A stretch of DNA of 9,611 nt, taken from positions 1 to 9,611 of the forward strand of contig JANXQZ010000163.1 in assembly GCA_025353235.1 (NCBI GenBank), given 5' to 3'. Within the stretch, counting starts at the first letter, position 1; each line of letters opens with the position of its first letter. The DNA comes from Bryobacterales bacterium (GTDB taxonomy: Bacteria > Acidobacteriota > Terriglobia > Bryobacterales > Bryobacteraceae). The position numbers and the translations under genes were made by a program. Positions 1-6,729 of this stretch are shown here, piece after piece. The notes beneath the pieces were generated by a model that saw only the letters and a program-made list of their open reading frames with translations, did not search any database and was not told the DNA's origin.

Positions 1-1698
1 GCCTTTCAACTCGAGCAGTCCCCCTTCCTGAAAATCATGGACGAGCAGCAGGTGCATCAGGACCTGCGGCTAATGCGTTTGCCTCAGGGAGCGCGCATCA
101 CGAACCAGATCGCGCATGACATCTGCGTGCGAGATGCAGCCGCGGCTACCATCGAAGGCTCCATCAACAGTCTGGGTAAGAGCTACGTTGTCACGCTCCA
201 GGCAATCACTTGCCAAGCTGGCGCAACACTCGCTCGGGAGCAGATCCAGGCGGGCGACAAGGAGCACGTGTTGAACGCAGTGGGAACCGCAGCGACGGCT
301 CTGCGCGGCAAGCTGGGGGAATCGCGCAGCTCGATTCAGAAGTTGAATGGTCCGCTGGAAAAGGCGACCACGGGCTCGCTGGAAGCTCTCCAGAGTTACA
401 CGTCGGGCCACGCCGAGCTGGTCCAGGGACATTTTCTGGCCGCTGTTCCGTGGTTTGAGCGCGCCATCGCCCTCGATCCGAATTTCGCCATGGCTTACCT
501 CTACCTCGCAGTCGCTTTCAACAATGCCGGGGATGCAGGGCGCGAGGTCGAATACGCAAGAAAGGCTTTTGCGTTGATCGACCGCGTCTCGGAATATGAG
601 CGCACCTTCATTGCAGCCATTTACTACCAACACACCGGCGAGTTGGACAAAGCAACCGACGCCTATCGGCTGGGGATCGGGAACTATCCCCGCTGGTGGG
701 GATTTCATAACACCTTGAGCGAGAACCTCATAAACCTGGCGCAATTCGAAGAGGGACTCAAGGAGGGCCAGGCAGCGGTTAAGTTGCAGCCGAACGCAGA
801 ACCCTCCTATAGGCGGCTCTTGGACGCCTACCTGTGCCTGGATCGGCTCGACGAGGCAAAGAAGGTCGCCGACACAGTGCGGAAGTTGGGTGTTGCCGCA
901 GCCAGGGTCCATCAGCGATTCCTCGAAATGGCTTACATCGAGGGCAATCAGGCTGCTGTCGATAGCGAGATTCAATGGTACGCAGGCAAGCCCGAAGAGT
1001 ACCTCAGCTTTGGCTTGCAGGCCGCCCATCGGAATGTTCTTGGCCAGCGGCGCGAGTCCGGCAAGTTGTACCAGCGAGCTGCGGAGACAGCGCTGCGCCG
1101 GGGGCTCCTGGATGTCGCAGCGGGCTTCGAAGAAGCGGATGCGCGGGCCGACGCGCTGGCGGGTAACTGCCGGACCGTGCGCCACCTGGGGCGTCCGGCA
1201 CTGGCGCTGGCGATGTGCGGCGATGCGGCCCGGGCGGAGAAGCTCGCCTCCGAGACTTCCCAGCGTTTTCCCAATGGAACCCTCTGGAATGCGGTGCAAC
1301 TTCCGGAGATTCGCGCAGCGATCGAGCTCCAGCGCGGTCAGCCCGCCAAGGCGGTGGAACTGCTGGCATCCGCCTCGCCTTACGAACGCGCTTACCCCGA
1401 GGCGGTGTACTTGCGAGGCTTGGCGTACCTGCGTCTGCGCAAGGGCGCGGAGGCCGCAGCCGAATTCCATAAAATTTTGGATCACAAGGGAGCAAGTTGG
1501 GGCAGTACCTGGCTCTATCCGAATCAGGGACTGTACTATTCGATTTCCTACTTGGGGCTGGCACGCGGCTCTGCGCTCGCGGGCAACACGGCGAAAGCCA
1601 GGATAGCCTTCCAGGACTTCTTCGCACTGTGGAAGGAGGCGGACGCGGATTTGCCTCTTCTCGCTGATGCCCGGAAAGAGTACGCGAAGCTCCACTGA
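1..1698 (+). CDS. TPR-repeat protein, C-terminal part (5' end outside window; probable kinase- or regulator-linked)
   Basis: The frame is open from base 1 through the TGA at 1696-1698, so the real start lies upstream; the internal ATG at 37 is only the first Met in view. Of the 565 visible residues, about 1-120 form an alpha/beta domain (segments such as RITNQIAHDICVRD and IEGSINSLGKSYVVTLQA) and the rest are helical TPR-like repeats. The clearest TPR runs from about residue 130 to 165 (GHFLAAVPWFERAIALDPN). The C-terminus (LPLLADARKEYAKLH) matches the ending I associate with acidobacterial proteins that have an N-terminal Ser/Thr kinase or winged-helix domain, one membrane helix, this alpha/beta domain and TPRs. 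Kinase motifs are not in the window, so that part is inference. A role in protein-protein interaction or signalling is likely; the partner is unknown. The gene converges on the nitrilase gene with 23 bases between the stops. Confidence 0.8.
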   Translation, partial: AFQLEQSPFLKIMDEQQVHQDLRLMRLPQGARITNQIAHDICVRDAAAATIEGSINSLGKSYVVTLQAITCQAGATLAREQIQAGDKEHVLNAVGTAATALRGKLGESRSSIQKLNGPLEKATTGSLEALQSYTSGHAELVQGHFLAAVPWFERAIALDPNFAMAYLYLAVAFNNAGDAGREVEYARKAFALIDRVSEYERTFIAAIYYQHTGELDKATDAYRLGIGNYPRWWGFHNTLSENLINLAQFEEGLKEGQAAVKLQPNAEPSYRRLLDAYLCLDRLDEAKKVADTVRKLGVAAARVHQRFLEMAYIEGNQAAVDSEIQWYAGKPEEYLSFGLQAAHRNVLGQRRESGKLYQRAAETALRRGLLDVAAGFEEADARADALAGNCRTVRHLGRPALALAMCGDAARAEKLASETSQRFPNGTLWNAVQLPEIRAAIELQRGQPAKAVELLASASPYERAYPEAVYLRGLAYLRLRKGAEAAAEFHKILDHKGASWGSTWLYPNQGLYYSISYLGLARGSALAGNTAKARIAFQDFFALWKEADADLPLLADARKEYAKLH

Positions 1699-1721
1699 TC
1701 AGTAAAGGACCGATCCCGACT

Positions 1722-2666
1722 TTAATCCGACCGATGCACGGCCGGGGCTGGCCTTTCGTTCACTTCAAGCCTGAAAACGTCGGGGCGGGCATAGTGGCCG
1801 ACAACGTCAAGATCGTACTTTCCCTCTGCGATCTCGGCCAAGTCTAGCTCGGCAGTCAGGATGCATTCGCGGTCGTAGACCGGACCCGCTAGCAAACGCC
1901 CAAGCGGGTTAACAATCACGCTCCCGCCCCGAATCAGCACTGCTTGCGGGTCGTCCGCCTGGTTTGCTTCGTACTCGGGCGGATACTCGCCACGCCGAAT
2001 GAATTGGCAGGCCGACAGCACAAAACAGCGTCCTTCAAACGCGATGTGGCGCATGCTGAGCGCCCAAGTTTCGCGATCGTCCACGGTGGGGGCGCAATAG
2101 AGCTGAATGCCTTTCGCGTACATCGCCATGCGCAGCATGGGCATGTAATTCTCCCAGCAGATTACAACGCCTATTTTGCCGACAGGGGTGTCCAAAACGG
2201 GTAAGGTAGAGCCGTCGCCGAAGCCCCAGATGAGCCTCTCCATCGCGGTCGGCATCAGCTTGCGATGCTTGGCCGCAAGTGACCCGTCAGGAGAGAAAAT
2301 CAGAGCCGTGCAGTAGAGGGTGCCTCCATCTCGCTCGATAACTCCGATCACTAGCCACACTCCGTGGAACTGGGCGGCTTTACCGAGCCGCTGCGTTTCA
2401 GGTCCCGGCACGTCGATCGCGTTCTCGAAGTAGCGGCGGTACCACGCCCGGCCCTGAGCCGACCGTTGGCCGACTCGGGCACCAAAGTCCATGCCCTTCG
2501 GATAACAGCCGACGAAAGCTTCGGGGAACACTACGATCCGCGCACCCTCAACGTAGGCGTCGGCGATCAGCCCTTCGGCCTTAGCCAGAGTCTTCTCTCT
2601 ATCGAACGGGACGGATCCCGCTTGCACCACTGCCGCCTTAATCGGATCCACTTCAGCATGGTACAC
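1722..2666 (-). CDS. Nitrilase-family carbon-nitrogen hydrolase
   Basis: A 314-residue protein of the nitrilase branch of the C-N hydrolase superfamily, which converts nitriles to carboxylic acid plus ammonia; the physiological substrate cannot be read from sequence. The catalytic triad is visible: Glu49 in VVFPEAF, Lys136 in KHRKLMPT and Cys170 in VVICWENYMP. Glu143 (AMERLIWGFGDG) is the usual second glutamate. The stretches YAKGIQLYCAPT, RHIAFEGRCFVLSA and, near the C-terminus, HYARPDVF are typical of true nitrilases rather than amidases. There is no signal peptide, so it is probably cytoplasmic. The first possible start is a GTG at 2666, directly preceded by an AGGGA and by an in-frame stop at 2670-2672. 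A second GTG at 2651 would give MDPIKAAVVQ, closer to the usual family start. Length is normal. The start region collides with the divergent gene beginning at 2682 (or 2658). Confidence 0.92.
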   Translation of the reverse strand: MYHAEVDPIKAAVVQAGSVPFDREKTLAKAEGLIADAYVEGARIVVFPEAFVGCYPKGMDFGARVGQRSAQGRAWYRRYFENAIDVPGPETQRLGKAAQFHGVWLVIGVIERDGGTLYCTALIFSPDGSLAAKHRKLMPTAMERLIWGFGDGSTLPVLDTPVGKIGVVICWENYMPMLRMAMYAKGIQLYCAPTVDDRETWALSMRHIAFEGRCFVLSACQFIRRGEYPPEYEANQADDPQAVLIRGGSVIVNPLGRLLAGPVYDRECILTAELDLAEIAEGKYDLDVVGHYARPDVFRLEVNERPAPAVHRSD

Positions 2667-2681
2667 TCCCTAGTCAAATCC

Positions 2682-3275
2682 ATGCTTGCGCGAAGTGTTG
2701 TTTCGATGCTCATCGTTGGCCTCGCGGCCCACGCAGCCGACGAGATCACCGTGTATGAACTGCTGCCCCCGGACACGCACCAGTTTGCGATCGTATACGA
2801 TGTTACGGCAACCCGCGAGGGCTCGCCATTTTTCTTCAATCCAATCCGGAAGGGAGCGATCGCTACGAAAGAAAGCGTTATCGAACGCAGCACCGGTAAG
2901 GAGCTTAAGTTTGAAGTTGTCGGCGGCAAGGAAGCCAGGGCAACCGGGTGGGCTTCGCCTCGCGCGTCGGACGATATGCAATATATTAAGGTCTACCTGC
3001 CAGGCCCTGTCCCCAAGAATGGCGAAACCCGAATCCGAATCCTGAAGACTTATACGGATGCGAAGTCGTACTTCGCGAAAGGGGATGAATTGGTGTTTGA
3101 CCGGCCGTTCGGGATTCGGCGCAACGTGGTGGTGTTGCCAGCCGGATGGGAATTGACCGAGTCTGCGTCACCGGGAATTGTTTCGACGCAGGCAGATGGC
3201 AGGGTAAAGCTCAGTTTCTTAAATGATCGCGATGATCAACTACCTGTAAAGATCACCGCGCGGAGGCTGCCGTGA
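2682..3275 (+). CDS. Secreted protein of unknown function, first of a tandem paralog pair
   Basis: A 197-residue protein that I cannot assign a function. Residues 1-18 (MLARSVVSML, then IVGLAAHA) form a signal peptide with an AHA|AD-type cleavage site, so export to the periplasm or outside is expected. The mature part looks beta-rich, without further membrane segments or cysteine clusters. Landmarks are PDTHQF (30-35), RKG (56-58), TGKELK (71-76), the block TYTD-x5-FAKGDEL (123-137), RPFGIRRNVVVLPAGWELT (141-159) and a terminal DDQLPVKITARR (184-195). All recur in the next gene, so the pair arose by duplication. I chose the ATG at 2682 because it gives a compact signal peptide; an in-frame ATG at 2658 would add MVHSLVKS and overlap the nitrilase start. 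Neither has a good Shine-Dalgarno sequence. It is probably cotranscribed with the next gene. Related domains occur in secreted acidobacterial proteins, to my recollection. Confidence 0.82.
   Translation: MLARSVVSMLIVGLAAHAADEITVYELLPPDTHQFAIVYDVTATREGSPFFFNPIRKGAIATKESVIERSTGKELKFEVVGGKEARATGWASPRASDDMQYIKVYLPGPVPKNGETRIRILKTYTDAKSYFAKGDELVFDRPFGIRRNVVVLPAGWELTESASPGIVSTQADGRVKLSFLNDRDDQLPVKITARRLP
3261..3266 (+). promoter_or_regulatory. Ribosome binding site for the second paralog
   Basis: CGGAGG, five bases before the GTG at 3272, lies inside the end of the upstream gene. It fixes the GTG as the start and, with the GTGA overlap, suggests translational coupling of the pair. Confidence 0.75.
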
Positions 3276-3880
3276 AATTAGCCTTTTGGCTGCTTCCACT
3301 GGGGTTACTGGCCCAGCCGCACAGAGCCGAGCAGTCGCTAGAAATCCGCTACTGGCTGCTCGATCCCGACACGCATCAGTTCCGCATTTCCCATGACTTC
3401 ACCATTGATCGAGCGGGGCAGAAGTATGTCCATAGCTTCGTGCGCAAGGGCAGCGTGGTTGCGCCCGATGCCAAGATGACAAGCCTCGATACTGGCAAGC
3501 AGCTCAAGACTTATACGGTGAAGGGCAAGGAGGTGAACGCGCTGGGTTACTATCCGACGCCGACTGAGCCCGATTCCGTGGTGGTGCAAGGAGACTTGGA
3601 GCAAGCCATCGGCGAGGGCCTTTCGACCCGCGTGCGCGTAGAGGAGACGTACACGGATCCCGTAGGATATGCGGTGAAAGGCGGCGAATTGCTTTGGGAG
3701 CGCACCCTGGGTCGCCCGTTCAATCAGGTGACGCTTCCGCCGGGATGGATGCTTACCGGGGTGAATACGCCCGCGATCATATCGGTGGACGATCAGGGTC
3801 GGGGCGTGCTGCGGTTTACCAATATTCGGAACGATCAACTCGCAGTTAAGATTACAGCGAAGAGACGTCCGACGAAGTAG
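3272..3880 (+). CDS. Secreted protein of unknown function, second of a tandem paralog pair
   Basis: A 202-residue protein starting at GTG 3272, whose last three bases plus the next A (GTGA) contain the stop of the preceding gene. A strong CGGAGG lies five bases upstream. The N-terminus (MKLAFWLLPLGLLAQPHRAE) is a short signal peptide, cleaved perhaps after LLA or after HRA. The mature protein is a clear paralog of its neighbour: PDTHQF (32-37), RKG (58-60), TGKQLK (74-79), ETYTDPVGYAVKGGEL (125-140), LGRPFNQVTLPPGWMLT (146-162) and NDQLAVKITAKR (187-198). Function is unknown. Retention of a GW-containing core and a KITA end in both copies suggests a shared fold, probably a beta-sandwich-like secreted domain, but this is inference. 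The two copies have diverged strongly elsewhere, so the duplication is not recent. The gene ends 25 bases before the typA stop on the other strand. Confidence 0.85.
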   Translation: MKLAFWLLPLGLLAQPHRAEQSLEIRYWLLDPDTHQFRISHDFTIDRAGQKYVHSFVRKGSVVAPDAKMTSLDTGKQLKTYTVKGKEVNALGYYPTPTEPDSVVVQGDLEQAIGEGLSTRVRVEETYTDPVGYAVKGGELLWERTLGRPFNQVTLPPGWMLTGVNTPAIISVDDQGRGVLRFTNIRNDQLAVKITAKRRPTK

Positions 3881-3905
3881 ATGTGCGGAGAGAGGCTCCT
3901 GAATT

Positions 3906-5705
3906 TTAGCGCTGGTTCGACTTCAATACGCGCTTGCGCAGGCGAATAGATTTGGGAGTGACTTCGACAAACTCGTCGTCGCGGATAAACTCGATGGCCT
4001 GCTCCAGGTTCAACAGCCGGGGCGGCACCAAGCGGATCGCCTCGTCAGCCGAAGAGGCGCGCATGTTGGTGAGTTTCTTCTCTTTCACGATGTTGACGTT
4101 GAGGTCGGCGTCGCGCGAATTCTCTCCCACGATCATGCCTTCGTAAACTTCAGTCGTGGGCGTGATGAAAATCTCCCCGCGCTCCTGCAAATTCCAGATA
4201 GCGTAGCTAGTGGCCTTCCCTGTCCGGTCCGAAACCAGCGATCCAGTGGGGCGGGTCGCAATATCGCCTTGCCACTCGATATAGCCATGAAACAGAGAGT
4301 TCATGATCGCCGTTCCCTTGGTATCGGTCAGCATCTCGCTGCGGAGTCCGATTAACCCCCTGGAAGGAACCAGAAAATCGATGCGCACGCGGCCCGAGCC
4401 GTGATTCACCATCTTTTCCATCTTGCCCTTGCGCGTTCCGAGTTTCTCGATCACAACCCCCACAAAACTCTCAGGGCAATCGATCACCAGCAGCTCAAGT
4501 GGCTCATGGAGCTTGCCATTAATGGTCTTAGTGAGAATCTCGGGCTTGCCCACCATCAGCTCAAACCCTTCCCGGCGCATCATCTCGATCAGGATTGCCA
4601 ACTGCAATTCGCCCCGTCCCTGAACCTTGAACGCATCGGGGCCGCCCGCCTCTTCCACCTTGATCGAGACGTTGGTAAGCAGTTCCTTATCTAGCCGGTC
4701 GCGCAGGTTTCGCGAAGTCACATACGTACCCTCGCGGCCCGAGAAGGGCGATGTGTTGATGGTCATCGTCATCGCGATGGTTGGCTCGTCGATCTGGATA
4801 TGAGGCAGCGGTTTCGGAGTCTCGGCGCTAGTCACCGTCTCCCCGATCGTGATGCCTTCCACACCGGCGATGGCCAGAATATCGCCTGGCTTGCCGATCA
4901 TCTCGTCTACGCGCTTCAAGCCTTCGAAGGAATACAGCTTAGTAATCCGCGTTTTGTGCAGCGTGCCATCCAGTTTGGTGATGGCAACTTCGTCGCCATT
5001 GTTCAGCGTGCCGGAGAACACGCGGCCAATGGCCAAGCGGCCTAAATACTCGCTGTAATCGAGGTTTGCAACGAGGAGCTGGAGCACGTCGTTCGGATCG
5101 CCCACCGGAGCCGGAATGTGCTTGAGAATCGACTCGAAAAGCGGACGCAAGTCGACCGATTCGTCTTCCAGATTCGTCTTGGCGATGCCAGCTCTGGCAT
5201 TCGCATAAATTACGGGAAAATCGAGCTGATCCTCATGCGCGTCGAGATCGATAAAGAGGTCGTAAATTTCGTTGAGCACCTCCTGAATGCGGGCGTCTGG
5301 CCGGTCGATTTTGTTGATTACTACAATCTGCGGCAGCTTAGCCTCAAGCGCTTTCATCAGGACATAGCGGGTTTGCGGCAGCGGACCTTCGCTGGCGTCC
5401 ACCAGTAGCATGACGCCGTCCACAATTTTCAGCGCGCGCTCTACTTCCCCTCCAAAGTCGCTGTGTCCGGGTGTATCGACAATGTTGATCTTGGTGCCGT
5501 GATAACGCACGCCCGTCGTCTTGGCGAGAATCGTTATGCCGCGCTCGCGCTCGAGGTCGTTGGAATCCATCATGCGCTCTACAACCTGCTCGTTCGCGCG
5601 GAAGATGCCGCTTTGTTTCAGCATGGCGTCCACAAGCGTGGTTTTTCCGTGGTCTACGTGCGCAATAATAGCGATGTTCCGGGTCAGGTCGTTTGGAATG
5701 GACAT
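3906..5705 (-). CDS. typA: Translational GTPase TypA/BipA
   Basis: A 599-residue ribosome-binding GTPase of the elongation-factor family, involved in 50S subunit assembly and in growth under stress or low temperature. G motifs: G1 AHVDHGKT (15-22), G2 RERGITI (53-59), G3 DTPGH (77-81) and G4 NKID (131-134). The G5 position reads NAR near residue 169 where E. coli BipA has SAL. After the GTPase domain come an EF-Tu-like beta barrel (about 205-290), two EF-G III/V-like domains (about 305-475) and the BipA-specific C-terminal domain with a basic tail ([11 protein letters not shown]). This full layout and the length separate it from EF-G and LepA. The ATG at 5705 is preceded by AAGGAG with a short three-base spacer. 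It lies 51 bases downstream of ilvE in the same direction, so readthrough from ilvE is possible, though the two have no shared pathway. Confidence 0.98.
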   Translation of the reverse strand: MSIPNDLTRNIAIIAHVDHGKTTLVDAMLKQSGIFRANEQVVERMMDSNDLERERGITILAKTTGVRYHGTKINIVDTPGHSDFGGEVERALKIVDGVMLLVDASEGPLPQTRYVLMKALEAKLPQIVVINKIDRPDARIQEVLNEIYDLFIDLDAHEDQLDFPVIYANARAGIAKTNLEDESVDLRPLFESILKHIPAPVGDPNDVLQLLVANLDYSEYLGRLAIGRVFSGTLNNGDEVAITKLDGTLHKTRITKLYSFEGLKRVDEMIGKPGDILAIAGVEGITIGETVTSAETPKPLPHIQIDEPTIAMTMTINTSPFSGREGTYVTSRNLRDRLDKELLTNVSIKVEEAGGPDAFKVQGRGELQLAILIEMMRREGFELMVGKPEILTKTINGKLHEPLELLVIDCPESFVGVVIEKLGTRKGKMEKMVNHGSGRVRIDFLVPSRGLIGLRSEMLTDTKGTAIMNSLFHGYIEWQGDIATRPTGSLVSDRTGKATSYAIWNLQERGEIFITPTTEVYEGMIVGENSRDADLNVNIVKEKKLTNMRASSADEAIRLVPPRLLNLEQAIEFIRDDEFVEVTPKSIRLRKRVLKSNQR

Positions 5706-5708
5706 TCT

Positions 5709-5714
5709 CTCCTT
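5709..5714 (-). promoter_or_regulatory. Ribosome binding site of typA
   Basis: On the minus strand this reads AAGGAG, followed by AGA and the ATG. The spacing is short but the match is complete, and it supports the ATG at 5705. No convincing separate promoter is seen in the 51-base ilvE-typA gap. Confidence 0.6.
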
Positions 5715-5756
5715 CTAGTGTCTCGCACTCGAATGAGAGCGTTTCGAATTAAGGGT

Positions 5757-6692
5757 TTATACGGCGACGGCTTGCTGGACGGGCGTCAGCCACCCGTGCC
5801 GATCAGGCGTTTGGCCATTCACGATTTCGAAGTACGCGCGCTGAATTCTCTCCGTGATGGGACCGCGGGAACCGTTGCCGATCACGATTCGATCCACCGA
5901 GCGCACTGGAGTTACTTCCACCGCCGTTCCAGAGAAGAAAACCTCGTCGGCGATGTACAGCATTTCGCGCGGGATCAACCCTTCGACGATTGGAATCCCC
6001 AGCGATTCGGCGATCTGGACAATCGTGTCGCGGGTAATTCCAGGAAGCACTGACGCACCCAAAGGAGGAGTCAGTATCTTGCCGTCGCGAACCACGAAAA
6101 TGTTCTCGCCGGATCCCTCGCTGACGTATCCCGCATTGTCGAGCGCAATGCCCTCGGCGTACCCGTTCACATGCGCCTCCATGCGAATCAACTGAGAGTT
6201 CATGTAGTTAGCCCCGGCTTTCGCGAGAGCCGGCAGCGTGTTGGGAGCCAGGCGAGTCCAACTGGAGACACACACGTCCACGCCCTGCGTGATTGCTTCA
6301 TCGCCCAAATACTTTCCCCACTCCCAACACGCGATGTACACTTCGATCGGATTGTTGAAAGGCAGCACGCCGACGTCGCCATACCCGCGCAAAGCAATCG
6401 GACGGAAGTAGCAAGAGGTGAGGTCGTTAACGCGGACGAGTTCGGTCATCGCGTCGACCAGTTGGTCGATGCTGTAGGGCAGATCCATGCGATAGATCTT
6501 GGCCGAGTCAAGCAGGCGGCGGGCGTGCTCTCTGGCGCGGAAAATGGCCGGGCCGGACTTCGTCTCGTAGCAACGGACACCTTCGAACACCGAACTGCCA
6601 TAGCTTGTTACGTGAGCGAGTACGTGGATCTTGGCGTCATCCCACTGGATGAATTTTCCGTTGTGCCAGATCTTAGCGGTAGGCTTCAACAT
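5757..6692 (-). CDS. ilvE: Branched-chain amino acid aminotransferase
   Basis: A 311-residue fold-type IV PLP enzyme that carries out the last step of Val, Leu and Ile synthesis, and the first step of their breakdown, using glutamate/2-oxoglutarate as partner; cytoplasmic. The PLP-binding lysine is Lys158 in LAKAGANYMNSQL, with Tyr163 following. The phosphate- and cofactor-contact region EGIALDNAGYVSEGSGENIFVV (about 180-201) includes Glu192, equivalent to Glu194 of the E. coli enzyme. The N-terminal YGSSVFEGVRCYE and the FRPIALRGYGDVGV block are typical of IlvE rather than D-amino-acid transaminase or ADC lyase. The length fits the family. The start is ATG 6692, which has no Shine-Dalgarno but has a perfect TATAAT six bases upstream, suggesting a leaderless message. 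The gene diverges from the M48 protease gene across 37 bases and is followed by typA. Confidence 0.96.
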   Translation of the reverse strand: MLKPTAKIWHNGKFIQWDDAKIHVLAHVTSYGSSVFEGVRCYETKSGPAIFRAREHARRLLDSAKIYRMDLPYSIDQLVDAMTELVRVNDLTSCYFRPIALRGYGDVGVLPFNNPIEVYIACWEWGKYLGDEAITQGVDVCVSSWTRLAPNTLPALAKAGANYMNSQLIRMEAHVNGYAEGIALDNAGYVSEGSGENIFVVRDGKILTPPLGASVLPGITRDTIVQIAESLGIPIVEGLIPREMLYIADEVFFSGTAVEVTPVRSVDRIVIGNGSRGPITERIQRAYFEIVNGQTPDRHGWLTPVQQAVAV

Positions 6693-6704
6693 GGTCTAAT
6701 TATA
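6693..6704 (-). promoter_or_regulatory. Leaderless-type promoter -10 of ilvE
   Basis: On the minus strand TATAAT (6704-6699) is followed by TAGACC and then the ilvE ATG. Transcription would be expected to begin at or next to the A of the ATG, so the mRNA would lack a leader; consistently, no Shine-Dalgarno is present. The -35 is weak (TCGCCT at 17-base spacing). The hexamer overlaps a plus-strand TATAAC at 6701-6706 that could serve the divergent protease gene. Confidence 0.6.
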
Positions 6705-6706
6705 AC
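6701..6706 (+). promoter_or_regulatory. Possible -10 of the M48/HAD unit, overlapping the ilvE -10
   Basis: TATAAC matches five of six consensus bases. Transcription from it would start near 6713, just before the AAAGGAGG at 6714-6721. I see no good -35. It shares the TTATAA core with the opposite-strand ilvE -10. Confidence 0.35.
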
Positions 6707-6713
6707 GTGAGAG

Positions 6714-6721
6714 AAAGGAGG
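6714..6721 (+). promoter_or_regulatory. Ribosome binding site of the M48 protease gene
   Basis: AAAGGAGG sits eight bases before the GTG at 6730. This near-ideal site decides in favour of the GTG start, which also gives a complete signal peptide. Confidence 0.75.
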
Positions 6722-6729
6722 AGGCGAGC

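Noticed and set aside
70..1695. A 541-residue open frame on the minus strand across almost the whole TPR gene.
   Set aside because: The plus-strand product has recognisable TPR and domain patterns, while the antisense product matches no family I know. Long antisense frames are common opposite GC-rich genes with strong codon bias.
2364..2681. Upstream extension of the first secreted paralog's frame over the nitrilase gene.
   Set aside because: The extension is antisense to conserved nitrilase sequence and would bury the signal peptide inside the protein.
3887..3907. A small hairpin (GGAG-AGAGG-CTCC followed by TGAATTTT) between the second paralog and typA as an intrinsic terminator.
   Set aside because: The stem is only four base pairs and the T-run is short and interrupted; too weak to call.
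5463..6053. A 196-residue plus-strand frame spanning typA's 5' end and the ilvE 3' end.
   Set aside because: It is antisense to two certain genes and has no ribosome site or recognisable domain.
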